Positions 45,395 through 58,335 are shown, counted from the first letter of the stretch. The stretch: 64,000 nt of DNA from Typhlomys cinereus (GCA_023101885.1 JALPQD010000224.1:1263638-1327637), one strand, 5' to 3'. Numbers and translations are program-made. The notes: generated from the sequence alone by a model not told the origin.

Positions 45395-45762
45395 TGTGTG
45401 CATTTGAGTGTGCATATGTGTGTTTGTCTGTCATATATATACAGATACATGTATGTGGAGGGGTGCATACTCATGTGAATGTGTGTAGGTTGTAAGCCCA
45501 GTGTTGATGTTGTGTCTTTCTCAATCACTATTCATTTTATTTTATCCAGGCAGGGTGTCTTACTGAACCTGGAGTTCACAAATCTAGCTTGTCTAGTTAG
45601 TCAGCTTGCCCCAGTGATCCTGTTTCTGAACCTTCCGAGTGTTGAGATTACCAGTGGCTGCCATACTGGCCTGACTTTCTTTGTGCATTCTGGGGATCTA
45701 AACTCTGGACCTCATATTTTTACACAACAAATGCTTTATCCACTATATTATCTCCTCAGTCC
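45395..45762 (-). repeat. Diverged SINE, reversed
   Basis: TGTGTGCATTTGAGTGTGCA at the left and ATCTAAACTCTGGACCTCAT, then TATTATCTCCTCAGTCC, at the right suggest a reversed tRNA-type head. The middle resembles B1 (TGTCTTACTGAACCTGGAGT). Confidence 0.5.
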
Positions 45763-45943
45763 TAATTTCAGTTGATCCATTTGATGTTTCTGTGAATCAT
45801 TAATAATTAAAATCAGTTCTCTTCATATCTCGTGATGTCATAAACAGTAGATGATCGAAAGTCTCCTTCACTTTTCTCCATTTCTCCAACATCCAAATAT
45901 TTACCGCGGGCCAGACATAGTGCCAATGAACATTGTGTATGTG

Positions 45944-45948
45944 TATGT

Positions 45949-45994
<46 letters not shown>
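45944..45994 (+). repeat. (TG)n microsatellite
   Basis: Roughly 24 TG units with one or two interruptions. Confidence 0.92.
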
Positions 45995-45995
<1 letters not shown>

Positions 45996-46862
45996 CATTA
46001 GGCAAAACATTTAATATATATTGTGAGTACTAGATTATATCCTATAGATAAATAGATGAGATGATTTAAACAACTTTAAAGTTGTTTTGTTTTAAATAAG
46101 GTTATACCTATACAAAACAACACATAACAATGCAGCACACTAGGCATAAAGGATAAATTCCCTAGCATGGTGTCACTAAATTTAATATGTAATATTATAA
46201 TATTGTTATTGTAGGATTGGAAGCTGAACTCTACACAATCCTATAGGCTAGGCAAGTCAGACACAGAGAGCTCTGGATACCTTCATGTGGGCTTCCACAT
46301 GACCCTGGCCATAAGCATCCAAACAAACAGAAAAATGTAAGGAGTAAGTAAAACTGTAAGATACTTTGCTTAAGGGAGGACCAGGACTACCAGAGGGACA
46401 TATTGTTTATTACCATTATCCATCAGCCATAATTCAGCTGTTTGGCAACACTTGGCTATAAGAGAAATGGAAGAGATGCCACTGTAACTGTAGGAAGAAG
46501 AGGACACAGGTTTGGCAATCGATTAGCAATATCTGGCATGCAGCAAGCATTCAGTGAATGCTAAAGACCTTCTGTTTCCTCCCTAATTACTAATGTGAGG
46601 ACTTATGTTTTCCTTTTTATCGAGAGTTTCTTTCAGCTCCTGAGTAAAGCCCATCAGTGTCGCCTCTAAACTGCTTCTTTATCACATGTGAAATCCCAGG
46701 ACATACACTGGAAAGGCATACAGTTTTGACATAATAGAGAAAAGCTCAGGATTTGACACCATTAAATCTATGCTAAGAAAAAGAGGGAAGAAATGAGTTC
46801 TTCAGTAAGGACAGTTAACCCTGACAAACACATGAAAATGAAGGTTAAAACAGGTAACAATA

Positions 46863-47099
46863 GGGTTAGTGAGATGGCTCAGGGGTTGACTTCTGCCTCG
46901 TAAGTAGAAGGATTTGGGTTCAGATCCTGGGTTCAGATCCCATTTAAAACACCAGACTGAAATGGCCGTGACCTGCACTTCCAGCTATGGAAACCGGAAT
47001 CTGGGAAATCCCAGAGCAAAGCAAAAAGGAGGTAGAAGCAATACAGGATGATTCCCAAAGTCACCCTTGGTTCTCCACAGGGACACACAGTGCCCTCTA

Positions 47100-47141
<42 letters not shown>

Positions 47142-47150
47142 ACGCTCAAC
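46863..47150 (+). repeat. tRNA-derived B2-type SINE with (CA)n
   Basis: GGTTAGTGAGATGGCTCAGG head, a small internal duplication of GGTTCAGATCC, AAATCCCAGAGCAAAGCAAA, GGTAGAAGCAATACAGGATG, then (CA)n at 47102-47137. Confidence 0.85.
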
Positions 47151-47426
47151 AGTCACAATATTGTTTTACACTTATATGTGAAATAAAAGTTTGAGATAAC
47201 AATACAAAGAATAAACATGAAATAAATAAATTGATGTGAAGTATTCTGAAGGCTTAATGCCATGTGAGAATATTGCAAAGTATCAAGTTTAAATGTCAAG
47301 AGTCTCCATTGCATTTTTGCAACCACCTAAAAACACTAAATATACAATAAATATAGCTCAGTAACTGATTGATTGCCTAGCATACAGAAGACCCTTGATA
47401 TGATCCCCAGTGCCACATGTATAAAT

Positions 47427-47434
47427 TAAATATG

Positions 47435-47467
<33 letters not shown>

Positions 47468-47468
47468 G
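47427..47468 (+). repeat. (TA)n tract
   Basis: TATATA runs with few interruptions in otherwise AT-rich intergenic DNA. Confidence 0.85.
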
Positions 47469-49112
47469 CATGCACATGGTATGTGGATAAGGGAAGCAGA
47501 ACATTAAATTGTTAGATTGATCCAGAACCAAGAAAAGAGATGGAAAGGAAGATAAAACAAGTGGGACAGAGAAGAGTAGATGTGACATTTATAACCCAGA
47601 ACATTAGCAATTACATGATTTATTAATGAATGAAACATTGTGACTAAGGAATAAAGATTACATACTGGATTAAAATTTATCTCTTATTCTTCAAATCAAT
47701 GTTAGTTAAATTTTGGGTTTATTATCTGAAATTAAATTATACATCTTTCCAATGTGTCAGGTTAATATCTTCTGTCATCAAAATAGAACTGTAAAAGTAC
47801 ATTGTTAATAAAATAAGGATTTTACATATTCTTTTTACAATCGGGTGAAACTTGCCAAATATCAGTATCAATCCATGCCCAACTGATTTTAATTAACCAT
47901 ATTCATCACCTAGACAGCATTTATAAAATTCTACTAGATTGAACTCTTGATATTGGTCTTTTCGTGTAGAATAACATTGAACATTAATCATTTTCTAATT
48001 AAGGTTAAATGAAAGTTCTTTTCCATTGACTTAAAATATTTTTATATCCTAAGCAAATTCTGAAATACAAAAACTTCTTTAAACTTCTACTGAGGTCTGG
48101 AATATGTTGGTGGGACTGCAGTTTTATTACAACTATTTTTCTACAAGTTTGTGTGAGATCTTGCTTTTTTTCCTCCCGCATTTTATTTTTTCCCTACTGC
48201 ATTTTATTTTTTTCCTAATCATACAAGCTCAATAGGTACTCCCATCCTTTCCCTCCATTCTCCCCTCCCCAGTCACCCCTTGCATTCTCCCCCCTTCTCC
48301 CCTTCTTTTCATCTCCCTCCCTTCCTCCCTCTCTCTCTGTGCCTCCCCCTTTCTCCCTCCCATCCTCTGGAGCATCCTTTTGTGTGAATGCCAAACCTTC
48401 CTCTGAGTCTTCCACCCTAGTGAGGGGTAAGGACTCAGTAGCATAGCCTGGAGCCCCTTCTCGAGTTCCCCTTCAGTATGGGAACTCTATTATGACTGTT
48501 AATCTCTTGCCTCCAAGAATCCTACTGCCTGGAGCCTTCTCCCCTTTGATCCATGCTAGACTTTGGGGGCCATTGGCATGTCAGCCATTGTGCAGGTCAG
48601 GCAAAGTCTAATTCATGCTGTTGCAACCCTAACTTGTGTGGAGTATCTTGAGTATCATTGGTCCTCCCTATCTTTAGGCTCTTACAATCTTGCCACCCCC
48701 TCTTCCACAAGGTTCCCTGAGCTTTAGGATGGGGAGAGATTTGGCTGGTCTGGTTCCAGGTGAATAATGTAGGGTCTTTGGTGTTCTGAATTATGGTTTG
48801 TTGTTGTTTTCAGTTTTGCTTTTCCAGCACTGCCCTTATCTGCATCTTGATCTGTATGAAAGGTCACCTCCTAACCAAAGATAAAAGACTGTTTAAATGA
48901 AGATCTTAATATAAGAGGAGACTCAACGGTAGGGGAAGAATAGAATAGGATATAGCAGTGCGGGGGGCAAGGGGGAAGGTGGGGGGCAGGAAGCAGAGGG
49001 GGGGGGCAGGGGGAGGCAGTGTCCCTATATCCTATCTGATTGGTGAAATCAAACCTGTTCAGTCGAAAGTGACCAGGAAGGGAAGTGAGAGTGAGCCACA
49101 CCAGATGTCTCA

Positions 49113-52100
49113 CTACTTACATGTAATACTTGATGGTGAGCTATTTTCTCTACTGAAGCATGATCCCCTTTCTCCTTTTCTTGGGGGGGACTTCCTTCCC
49201 CTTTCCTCCTGTTTATAATCTTTGTGATTACAGTAGGTATTATATATATTTAACTTTGAATAAGTGGGTTTAGAACTAGGATCCACTATTAGAAAGTATA
49301 TACAGTGTCTAGCTTTCTGTGTCTGGGATAATTCATGTGATATATTTTTTTCTAATTCCATCCATTTCCCGGAAATTTTCATTAATTGATCTTTTTTGAT
49401 GGCTGAGTAGTATTCCGTTGTATAAATGTACCACATTTTCATTATTTGTTCATCAACTGTTGGGCATTTGGGTTGATTCGATGACTTTGCTATTGTAAAT
49501 AGTGTTGCAATGAACATGTTTGTGCTCATGTTACTGTAGTGAATTTCCGCATTATGGGGGATTAATCCCAGAAGTGGTATAGCAGGGTCATATGGCATTT
49601 CAATCTTTAACTTTTTTAGAAATTGCCAAACTAATCAGAATGGTTGTATAAGCCTGCATTCCTACCAGCAATGTATGAGAGTTTCCTTCTTACCACATCC
49701 TTTCCAGCATTTGGTGTTGTTTGTGTATGGATTTTTGCCATCCTGACCAGGATGAAATGATATCTCAGGGAAGTTTTGATTTGCATTTCCTGATGGCTAA
49801 GGATGTGGAGCATTGTTAAAGATATTTGTTAGACATTTTAATTTCATTCCTGGGAAAGTTTCTTTTGAGTTCCCAGGCCCATTTTTTAACTGGGCCATTT
49901 ATCTCCTTGGTTTTTGGTTTTTTTAGTTCTTTGTGCATTCTGGATAATAGAGCTCTATCAGATATGTGGTTCAAAGATTTTCTCCCATTCTGTGGTTTGC
50001 CTTTTTGCTATATTTACAATCTCTTTAGCTGAACAGAAGCTCTTTAATTTCATAAGATCCCATTTGTTGAATGTTGATTCTAGTGACTGTGCTAATGGAT
50101 TTCTATTTAGGAACTGTTGATGTAGCCCAATCAGCTCGAGAGAGCTCCCTAATCTTTCAACTAGGGTTTTTATAGTCTCTGGCCTAATATTAAGGTCCTT
50201 TATCCATATGGAATTAATTTTAGCACATAGTGATAAGTATGGGTCCAGTTTTAATCTTCTACATGTGGACATCCAGTTTTGCCAGCACCATTTGTTGAAG
50301 AGACTGTTCTTTTTTTCCATTGAATTTTTGGGCCCCTTTGTCAAAGATCAAATGGCTATAATTGTGTTGGCTTATATCTGGGTCTTCAATCCTTATTTGT
50401 TGATCTGTGTGTCTATTTTGGAGCCAGTACCAGGCTGTTTTTATTACTATGGATTTGTAGTATAAATTAAGGGTTGGTATGGTAATACCTCCAGCAGTGT
50501 TTTTATTACTCAGGATAGTTTTTGCCATCCTGGGCCTTTTGTGCTTCCATGTGAATTTTGAGATTGTTTGGCCAATTTCTTTAAAGAATTGCTTTGCGAT
50601 TTTGATTGGTACAGCATTGAATCTGTATATTGCTTTTGGTAGGATGGTCATTGTGATGATATTGATTCTGCCTGTCCAGGAACATGGGAGGTCTTGCCAC
50701 CTTCTGGTGTCTTCTGTGACTTCTTTCTTTAAGGTTTTAAAGTTTTCATTTTAAAGGTCTCTCACTTCCTTGGCTAAGTTTATACCAAGGTATTTCATTT
50801 TTTTAGGGGCTATAGTAAATGGAATTGTTTTTCTTAAGTCTTTTTCACTCTTTTCATCCTGGGCATATAGAAAGGCCACTGATTTTTTTTTTTTTTTTGT
50901 ACATTTATTTTGTAATCTGCCACCCTGCCAAACTTCTGTATTAGTTCCAAGAGTTTCTTGGTGGAATTTTTAGGATCATTCAGGTATAGGATCATGTCAT
51001 CTGCAAATAGAGATATCTTGACCTCTTCCTTTCCAATTTGAATCCCCTTTATCTTCCTCTCTTATCTTACGGCTTTAGCTAAGACTTCAAGTACAGTATC
51101 GAACAGAAGTGGTGAGAGTGTCCAGCCTTGTCTAGTTCCTGACTGAAGCAAGAATGCTTCCAGTTTTTCCCCATTGAGTATGACCCTTGCTGTAGGCTTG
51201 TTGTATATAGCTTTTATTATGTTGATATAAATTCCTTTCATTCCAACTGTCTCTAGGGTTTTGATCATAAAAAGATGTTGGATCTTGTCTAAAGCTTTTT
51301 CTGCATCTACCCAGAGTATCATGTGGTCTTGGACTTTGGATTGGTTTATATGATGGATTACATTTATTGATTTACATATGTTGAACCAAACTTGTGTGCC
51401 TGGGATAAAGCCTACTTGATCAAAGTGAATGATCTTCTTGATATGTTTTTGAATATGATTTGCTAAGATTTTGTTAACAATCTTTGCATCTGTGTTCATC
51501 AAAGAAATTAGCATATAGTTTTCTTTTTTAAGTGTATCTTTATTAGGTTTTGGGATTAGTATGATATCAGCTTCATAGAAAGAATTTGGAAGTGTTCCTT
51601 CCAAATGGAACAGTTTAAGGAGTATTGGTGTTAGTTGTTCCTTAAATGTCTGATAGAATTCTGTGCTGAATCCATCTGGCCCAGGACATTTTTGGTAGGA
51701 AAATTCAAGATTACTTCATTGATTTCCCCATATGTTATAGGACTATTTAAGTAATTCAAAACTTCCTGGTTCAATTTAGGTAAGTTGTGCTTAGTTAGGA
51801 ATTCATCCATTTCTTTTGTGTTATCAAATTTCATGGTGTGTAAGTTTTTGAAATATGAAATTCTCTGAATTTTTGGGGTATCAGTTTGATAACTTCATTG
51901 TCATTTCTAATTTTGTTAATTTAGGTTTTCACTCTCTTGTTTTTGGTTAATTTAGCTAGGTTAGTATCAATTCTACTGATTTTTTCAAAGAACCAGCTTC
52001 TTGTCTGGTTGATTCTTTATATCATTTTCCTTATCTCAATTTCAGCTATTTCTTCCCTTATTTTGCCAATCTCCTTCTTCTACTGCTTTTGGGACTGGAT

Positions 52101-53380
52101 TGCTCTTGTGTCTCTAAAGCTTTAAGCTGCATTGTTAAGTTATTTACTTGTGATGTTTCTATTTTTTTGATATAGACATTAAAAGCTATAAACTTACTTT
52201 TTAGGACAGTTTTCATTGTGTCCCAGAGATTTTTGATATGTTGTATTTTCAGTATCATTTGCTTCTAGAAAATCTTGAATTTCCTTTTTGATGTCTTTCT
52301 GAACCCATTTCTCATTCAGCATCATAGTATTTAGTTTCCAAGTGTTAGTGTATTTTCTGCTGTTTGTTGTGTTGTGGATGTCAAGCTTTAGACCGAGGTG
52401 GGCTGAAAGGATACAGACTATAATTTCAACTCTCCCATATATGTGGAGATTTGTTCTGTGGCCCAATATGTGGTCTATTTTGGAGTAAGTTCCATGGGCT
52501 GATGAGAAGAATGTGTATTCCTTGGTGCTTGGATGGAAAGTTTGATAGAGATCTGTAAAGTCCATTTCAGTAAGGGTTTGATTTAGTTCCAATGTGTCTC
52601 TGTTCAGTTTTTGGCCTGTTGACCTATCCCATGTTGAGAGTGCAGTATTTTTTTTTTTTTTTATTATTATTTATTCAACTGTGTGTATGTGCGCGCGCGT
52701 GTCTGTGTGTGTGTGTATGTGTGTGTAGAACCACGGACGAATTCGCGAACCACCATGGACGCCTCCACCTCCTTCTGCCCCGGGATTCACAGGCTCCGCC
52801 CTACCAGGACCAGAAGCGCAGGCCGCCCCGGCTTCCGTCTGGCGTCTATACGTGGGATCTGGGATCCGAACTCGGGACCTTCCGCCTGCAAGGCGGAGGC
52901 TTAACCCCTGAGCCACCTCTCCAGCCCCGAGAGTGCAGTATTGAAATCCCCAAGTATTATTATTTTGGGATTGATTTCTTGTTTTAGACATTATAGCATT
53001 TGCTTAATGAATGTAGAGGAGCCCATATTAGGTGTGTATATGTTCAGTATTGTGAAGTATCCCTGGTGAATTGTACTATACTAAAATGTAGTATTCTTCT
53101 GTATCTCTTATGATTTTCTTTGGTTTGAAGTCCACTCTGTCAGATAGCATAATTGCTACCCCTGCCTGTTTCCTGGTTCCATTAACTTGCAGAATTTTTG
53201 ACCAGCCTTTTACTTCTAGAATGTACCTATCTTTTGTGGGGAGATGTGTTTCTTGAAGGCAGCAGATGGATGGGTTGTAATTTCTAATCCATGTTTGTAA
53301 CCTGTGTCTTTTGATTGGTGAGTCAATTCCATTGACATTTAGTGTTATAATAGAGAAATTACCTTTAATCCCTGACGCTT
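49113..53380 (-). pseudogene. Decayed L1 ORF2 (endonuclease/reverse transcriptase)
   Basis: Recognisable blocks: endonuclease N-terminus around 53370-53100 (TLNVNGIDSPIKRH, LQETHL), ILGHRTNL at about 52500, and SAH where the catalytic SDH motif is expected. The reverse transcriptase fragment 51604-51062 contains [17 protein letters not shown] and [17 protein letters not shown] at 51064-51062 replaces a sense codon, and the frame then continues to an intact FADD at 51007-50996. [11 protein letters not shown] is at about 50650, and the C-terminal fragment 49598-49113 contains MPYDPAIPLLGL and the MKMWYIYTTEYYSAIKKD block. An A-run (T's at 50883-50899 on plus) disrupts a further stretch. Confidence 0.9.
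52650..52928 (-). repeat. Young tRNA-derived B2-type SINE inside L1
   Basis: The plus strand reads T-run, ATTATTATTTATTCAACTGT, TG/CG repeats, AGAACCACGGACGAATTCGC, CACAGGCTCCGCCCTACCAG, GGATCCGAACTCGGGACCTT, TTAACCCCTGAGCCACCTCT and CCAGCCCC. A perfect 14-bp duplication GAGAGTGCAGTATT lies at 52636-52649 and 52929-52942. CpG-rich and close to the 28.4-kb copy; removing it restores continuous L1 sequence. Confidence 0.93.
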
Positions 53381-53394
53381 TTTATGTTTAGTGG

Positions 53395-55348
53395 TGTCAT
53401 AGTTGAACACGGGTATGAACTTGACAGTTGTGGGTTTGAGCTCTGGACACATTTGTGGAGAATTTGTAGTTGAGTTGAGCCCAGAGTGAACCTGAAGGAC
53501 ATTGTCTAGCTGCTGGGGAAGGCCCAGCCCATGGTGGGTGGGATTAGGCCCTGGAATAAATCACAGAGAGCTGGCATTGAGAGAGTTGGCATCCTTCTGT
53601 ATACTTTGTCTGGCAAATAAGGATTGTCCCTCTCTCAGCTGTTATATGGTGATGCTGTGGCCAGTTCCTTCAGCCCTAGTGTTGGTGCACACTCTCCCAT
53701 CAGGCTGGACTAAGAACTGTAACCAGTAATCGTACAAGAAAATAAACCCCTTGTTCCCTAATGCCATTTGATGGTCATTTATCAGCAACCATGCAGGTGA
53801 ATTGCAACAGAATTTGGTACTTGGGAAGTGGGGTGTTGCTGATAAATCTGACTATGTGGACTCTGTGGCTTTTGAACAGTTTTGCTGGAAAAGTTTGAAA
53901 TGTTTAAAGATGTTGACCTTGTGGGGATCACCAATACCGTTCTGCAGAGTTTGGTGGGCCATTTGGAAAATAGTGATGCTGAGAGAGTTGTGAATTGTTT
54001 GGGCCCATTTCTGATGAGGGGGACAAGGATTTTGGTGAAGTTGAATTTAAATATGATAGACTAGTTTGCTTGACAGAGAAGAGCTGTGTTGATGGCCATG
54101 AAGCTCTGGATGTGGAAAGAGCAGGCAGCAGAATATCTGCTGCTATTGGAGAAATGAGTATCAGTGAAGGAAAATAGTGACTTGCATTGGGAAGGTGGAA
54201 GACGTGAAAACCACTGTATTTCAAGTTCGTGGTTTAAAAACCTAGATTCCTTCAGGGGTCAAAAGCCCAAGTTAAAGCTGTTTCTTGCCCTTCACAAGTT
54301 TGGCTGCCTAGAAAAGAGGCTTTTCCAGAGTCAGGGAGCTAGTGGACCAAGCTATATTTCAACCTTGCTTCAAAATCTGGCAGCGTCCCCAGGTGATATT
54401 GGTTTTGGTGTACTACTGAAGAGTTCATGGAGAGTAGCAAAAGCTTGGCACCAAGTGGCAGGCGTAGAGTTCTTGCAAGAGAAGGTGAAGTTTATTGCTG
54501 CAAAGTGTTGCTTGAGATGCCAGAACCGCAGTATGTATGCTGAGGACAGCTGTGAGTGGAGATTCAGCCTGGTTCAGAAGAACTCTGATTTTACCAACTT
54601 CAAGCTGCAAATAGGGACTGGGAGTGCCTAGAATCTTTGAGCCACCATTGATTAAGTGATGAGCAACAGAAGATGGACATTGAAGTACAGTGTGGTAATT
54701 TTCTGGACTTTGGTCTTAATGTGATGTTTCTCATTGGCACAATATTTTTATTTGGGATATTTAAAGAAAGATTTTCAGTTCCAACATTTTAATAACTGAA
54801 ATATTAATGAGACAACATTTTAAATTTGTTTATTAAATGTGTTTATATTTTTAAGATAACTTTGAACACCTTTGGGACCAAGGACTGAAGGTTACAGTTT
54901 AAAAGTGCTATGTTTTTGTGTGAAGTTGACAAGGGATAGTTAGGCATAGGTGTCAGCTTGACAGTTGAGGGTTTGAGCTCTGGGCACAATTGTAGAGAAT
55001 TAGTAGTTGAGTTAAGCCCAGAGTGAACCTACAGGAGATTGTTTAGCTGATGGGGAAGGTTCAGCCTATAGTGGGTGGATTAGGCCCTAGTATAAATCAT
55101 GGAAAGCTGATTGAGAGAGTTGGCATCCTTTTATACTTGGCTAGACATGCTGGTCTGGCAAGTAAGGATCATCCATCTCTCAGACAATATGTAGAGATGG
55201 TGTGGCCAGTTCCCTCAGCCCTGGTTCTGTTCTCTCGTCAAGCTGGACTACAGACTGTCACCGGACTATCAGTAAGAAAATAAAACCCTTGTTCCTTTAA
55301 GCCAGTCTGATGGTCATTTATCAGCAACCATCCAGGCGAACTGCAACA
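53395..55348 (+). mobile_element. Complete MaLR retrotransposon (LTR-internal-LTR)
   Basis: Two co-linear LTRs, 53395-53809 and 54927-55348, flank a 1.1-kb internal region. Both LTRs share TTTGAGCTCTGG, GAGTTGAGCCCAGAGTGAAC-type sequence, GGGGAAGG, GTGTGGCCAGTTCC-type sequence, AATAAAACCCTTGTTCC, GATGGTCATTTATCAGCAAC and end TGCAACA. The internal start AATTTGGTACTTGGGAAGTG has the MaLR form next to the primer site. Non-autonomous; it has no gag/pol. Flanks (AGTGG / ACTGA) give no clear 5-bp duplication. Confidence 0.85.
53810..54926 (+). other. MaLR internal region
   Basis: Starts GAATTTGGTACTTGGGAAGT. Contains an open stretch of 155 codons (54164-54631) and two of about 60 codons, with no similarity I recognise to gag, pro or pol. 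This fits MaLR internal regions, which derive from ERVL gag remnants and depend on other elements in trans. Confidence 0.6.
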
Positions 55349-55439
55349 ACTGACTCCTGATTCAGGAATTTTTACTAAGGATTTTAGCAACCAAAATGGG
55401 CTAGAAAGTATTAGTTGTCCTGTCACTCAAAATATTTTA

Positions 55440-55620
55440 TTATTAATAGTCTTTCTCTCTCTCTGTGTCTCTCTGTTATTTTTTTGCACATGGTTCATAT
55501 AATCAAATCTGGCCTCAAACCCACTTTGTAGCACAGGCTGGTCTTGAGCCCCTGGATTCTCATGCCTCTACCTCCCAGGCGCTGGATCTTGTGGTGAGAT
55601 GACCTTGACAGTGCACAGCT
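55440..55620 (-). repeat. B1-like SINE, reversed
   Basis: CTCTCT-rich left end, AATCTGGCCTCAAACCCACT, TTGTAGCACAGGCTGGTCTT, CTACCTCCCAGGCGCTGGAT. Confidence 0.7.
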
Positions 55621-55624
55621 TCCT

Positions 55625-58125
55625 TTAAATTATGCTAAAAGAGCAAACTTAGAAACTATTAGCACAACAATTCACATCTTGTATTAAAGTTAAAACTCAT
55701 TTTAACTTCATTAAGCCCAAGTTTCCGCATGTGCAAAGATAATGATGCCTAATATAAGGTCCTAATGATGAGTAATAAGGTAGTTTGCATAGCACAACTA
55801 TTTTATGCATGCATATATAAATTTATATGTTTGTATATGATATACATGTAAACATATGTATGTAATATATATATGTATGTAATATATACATACATATATT
55901 AAATATATAAAATATTCTTAGGTATTGAAAACCTTCCACTGTTTTAACCCTTAATCTTAAATTATCGAATATAACATTGAACACACATTCATATTTTCTT
56001 GCACATATATATCATTTTTGCAACATATCCAAGAATTTGATGTTTATGTGTCAGTTACTTTCACCCTGCCCTAGGGAAACAGAACCATATAGTTTTCTGA
56101 ATCATACATATGTGAATTTAAGTACTCTATAAATATATATGTACATGTATCTTTATATATTTATATATATATGTTTGTGTGTGTATGGCTAAATATAAAA
56201 CTTTTTCTCCTCTACTGTTTTATTATGTCTATAAATATGCTACACTTGTACTAATTAGACATTTTAGTGGGAAAAAATTAGGGAAGAAGATGAAAAAGTA
56301 TTGGCCAGCGTTCCTTGAGGGATATCATTGAAAGACCAGAGAAAAAGAACAAAGCAATTTGTGGAACGCTGCAGTCTGAACCCAATCATTAGCAAACTAG
56401 TGCCTTCAAAAACCCAAAGGGTCATTTTGTGGGGGTGGGGACCTGGGGATCCCTGGTGTTTCCCAGCATCTGAGAGGGAACACCCCACAGGGCAATCTTT
56501 TCCTTAGTGACACCTCCTTAACCCGTGAGCCATAGTTCTGTGCTTACAATGTGGTTGAAAATTGAAGTAGAAACCTATAAATGAATAGCTTAGTGTCTTA
56601 GAACCATATATTTAGCCAGATGAAGGTGTGCCAGCATAGTGTTTCTCTACAGGTGCCAAAACTTTTAAGAGCAAAGGGTTGAACCACTTTTAGTCTTTCT
56701 TGCATGTTTGTTGAGTCTTCTCTCCTCTTATTTTCTTCCCTCAAATATTATTTTCCCGACTTGGTGTAGCAGAACTCGCCTCTTATGTTCACCACCTCTA
56801 AATGTGCAGACCGTGATGATGTTTGAGTAACTAAGAAGTATGCACATGTCCGTGCCCTGGAATTAAAGAACAACCGCAGCTCTAGAAATAAGCAAGGCAA
56901 ACAGCAAAATAAACTAATGTGATGTCTTTCAATTGCAGCTAGTAAGGTTACTAGTAAAACAATGTTTGACCCAGCAAATATATTTCCCTGTCCTTAAAAT
57001 GCAAATATAATTAGACATAACTGGTTGGTTTTATTTTGGTACCTTGTGAATGTCAATGAGAGGTCAGAATGGGAACACTACAGAAAGAGTTTCCAGCCAG
57101 TCTTCAGTCCTGACTTCAGGAATGGCTTGTCCCATTTGCTTATTCAAAACCACCAGTATTTCTCTAATTTAGGTTTCTCTACTTTACATGGCTTCTACTA
57201 TCTGAATGTTCAAGGAGTCCAGAGTCTTGCTGTTATTATATTTCTAAAGACTAATCAATTATTTATATTTTTGATCATGCAATAATATCTAGAGATCAGC
57301 TACTATGAATATAGTCACAGAATTCTGAGCTCAAAGGATATAAAAAGAAATGATGGATACAATCTGAAATGCTCCATCTAGGAAGGGAATATACATGTAA
57401 AATGCATATTTAAATACTTATGCATTGAAACAGTGACATCACAGTTCAAATGTGTCAGTCAGTCCAGAACATGTTGGCTAACAGAAACCAGGATGTCCAT
57501 GGGGATCCTGAGCATAGCCAATCTTCTAGTCTAGGTGTGAAAACAAATCCATGTGCAGAAGCAGGCTAGATTTAGTGGGTAATCTTTGTGGTTTCTTTTG
57601 TGTTGTAATGTGTTGTGTTGTTGTATTGTATTGTGTTGTGTTGTGTTGTGCTGTGCATATCTTGCTTTCTGAGTGCTGAGGTTTCAAGAAGGTGTATACT
57701 ATGATACTCATCCAGACTCCTTGGTTTTCAATGAGCAAAAATTCCCTTAAACAATCTGCAAAAAAAGGAAACTAAAGTAGAGCGATATATTACTGCTGAC
57801 ATGTTAGAAGTGGTCTCTCTGTTTCTCTTTTAATGTGATCTCTCCACTGAGCTTCTAGTGTCTTCTCAGAAAACCACCTTCCTCCATATGGTTCTTTGTT
57901 TATCAATCCTCAAGGTCACCTTGGATGCTCTGTTATTTTTTGCCAAAATTCTAAGCTCAATTCTAACCCTGAAATTTATCAAAAGTTGTAATGTTTCTCG
58001 CCAGGAAAGTGGAAAGATCTCAAAAATTTCCGTACTTTCCCAAGAGATTGATGAAGACTAATGCTGATAGGGAAGAAAAAGAAGATGTTTTCCTCAATGA
58101 TAATACCCACTACTCTATGATACTT
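55625..58125. other. Intergenic stretch without supported genes
   Basis: AT-rich. Contains TATG/TATA runs at 55805-55915 and 56125-56180 and a TGTTG/TATTG repeat at 57597-57653. No exon, RNA gene or young retroelement seen. Confidence 0.5.
57597..57653 (+). repeat. (TGTTG)n pentanucleotide repeat
   Basis: Degenerate units of TGTTG, TATTG and TGCTG over about 57 bp. Confidence 0.85.
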
Positions 58126-58129
58126 GCCA

Positions 58130-58335
58130 GAGTATGACTCATATCAGGCATATGTCATCGAAAACAAACTAAAAGAAACACAGTGGGCCATACAAATGAG
58201 AAGATTTGAAAATAGGAGGGAGTCTGACAGGTGAGTTGAAGAGTTGTCAGGGGAAAAGGAGAGGGGATGGAACTGGGAACTAAGGGATGAAAATATCATA
58301 AATTCACTATATTCATGTATTCAACATTAAAAAGG
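58130..58335 (+). repeat. L1 3' UTR fragment, older rodent type
   Basis: ACAGTGGGCCATACAAATGA, GATTTGAAAATAGGAGGGAG, TCATAAATTCACTATATTCA, same family as 29.0-29.5 kb. A SINE follows directly. Confidence 0.65.

Larger units (their letters stand above)
48186..53394 (-). mobile_element. Near full-length ORF2 to 3' end L1, 5' truncated, decayed
   Basis: Reading the minus strand from 53394: ORF2 endonuclease, reverse transcriptase, C-terminal domain (end near 49113), then a 3' UTR of about 0.9 kb with a G-rich polypurine segment (48958-49015) and the 3' end GAGCTTGTATGATTAGG at about 48220. A B2-type SINE (52650-52928) is inserted in the endonuclease region. Multiple stops and frameshifts make it inactive. 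The 5' end coincides with the start of an MaLR element. Confidence 0.92.

Noticed and set aside
49958..50651. Several minus-strand open frames of 128-130 codons.
   Set aside because: Pieces of one decayed L1 ORF2, merged into that annotation.
54164..54631. 155-codon frame as a possible novel gene.
   Set aside because: It lies wholly inside the internal region of an MaLR element between two matching LTRs; no independent gene features.
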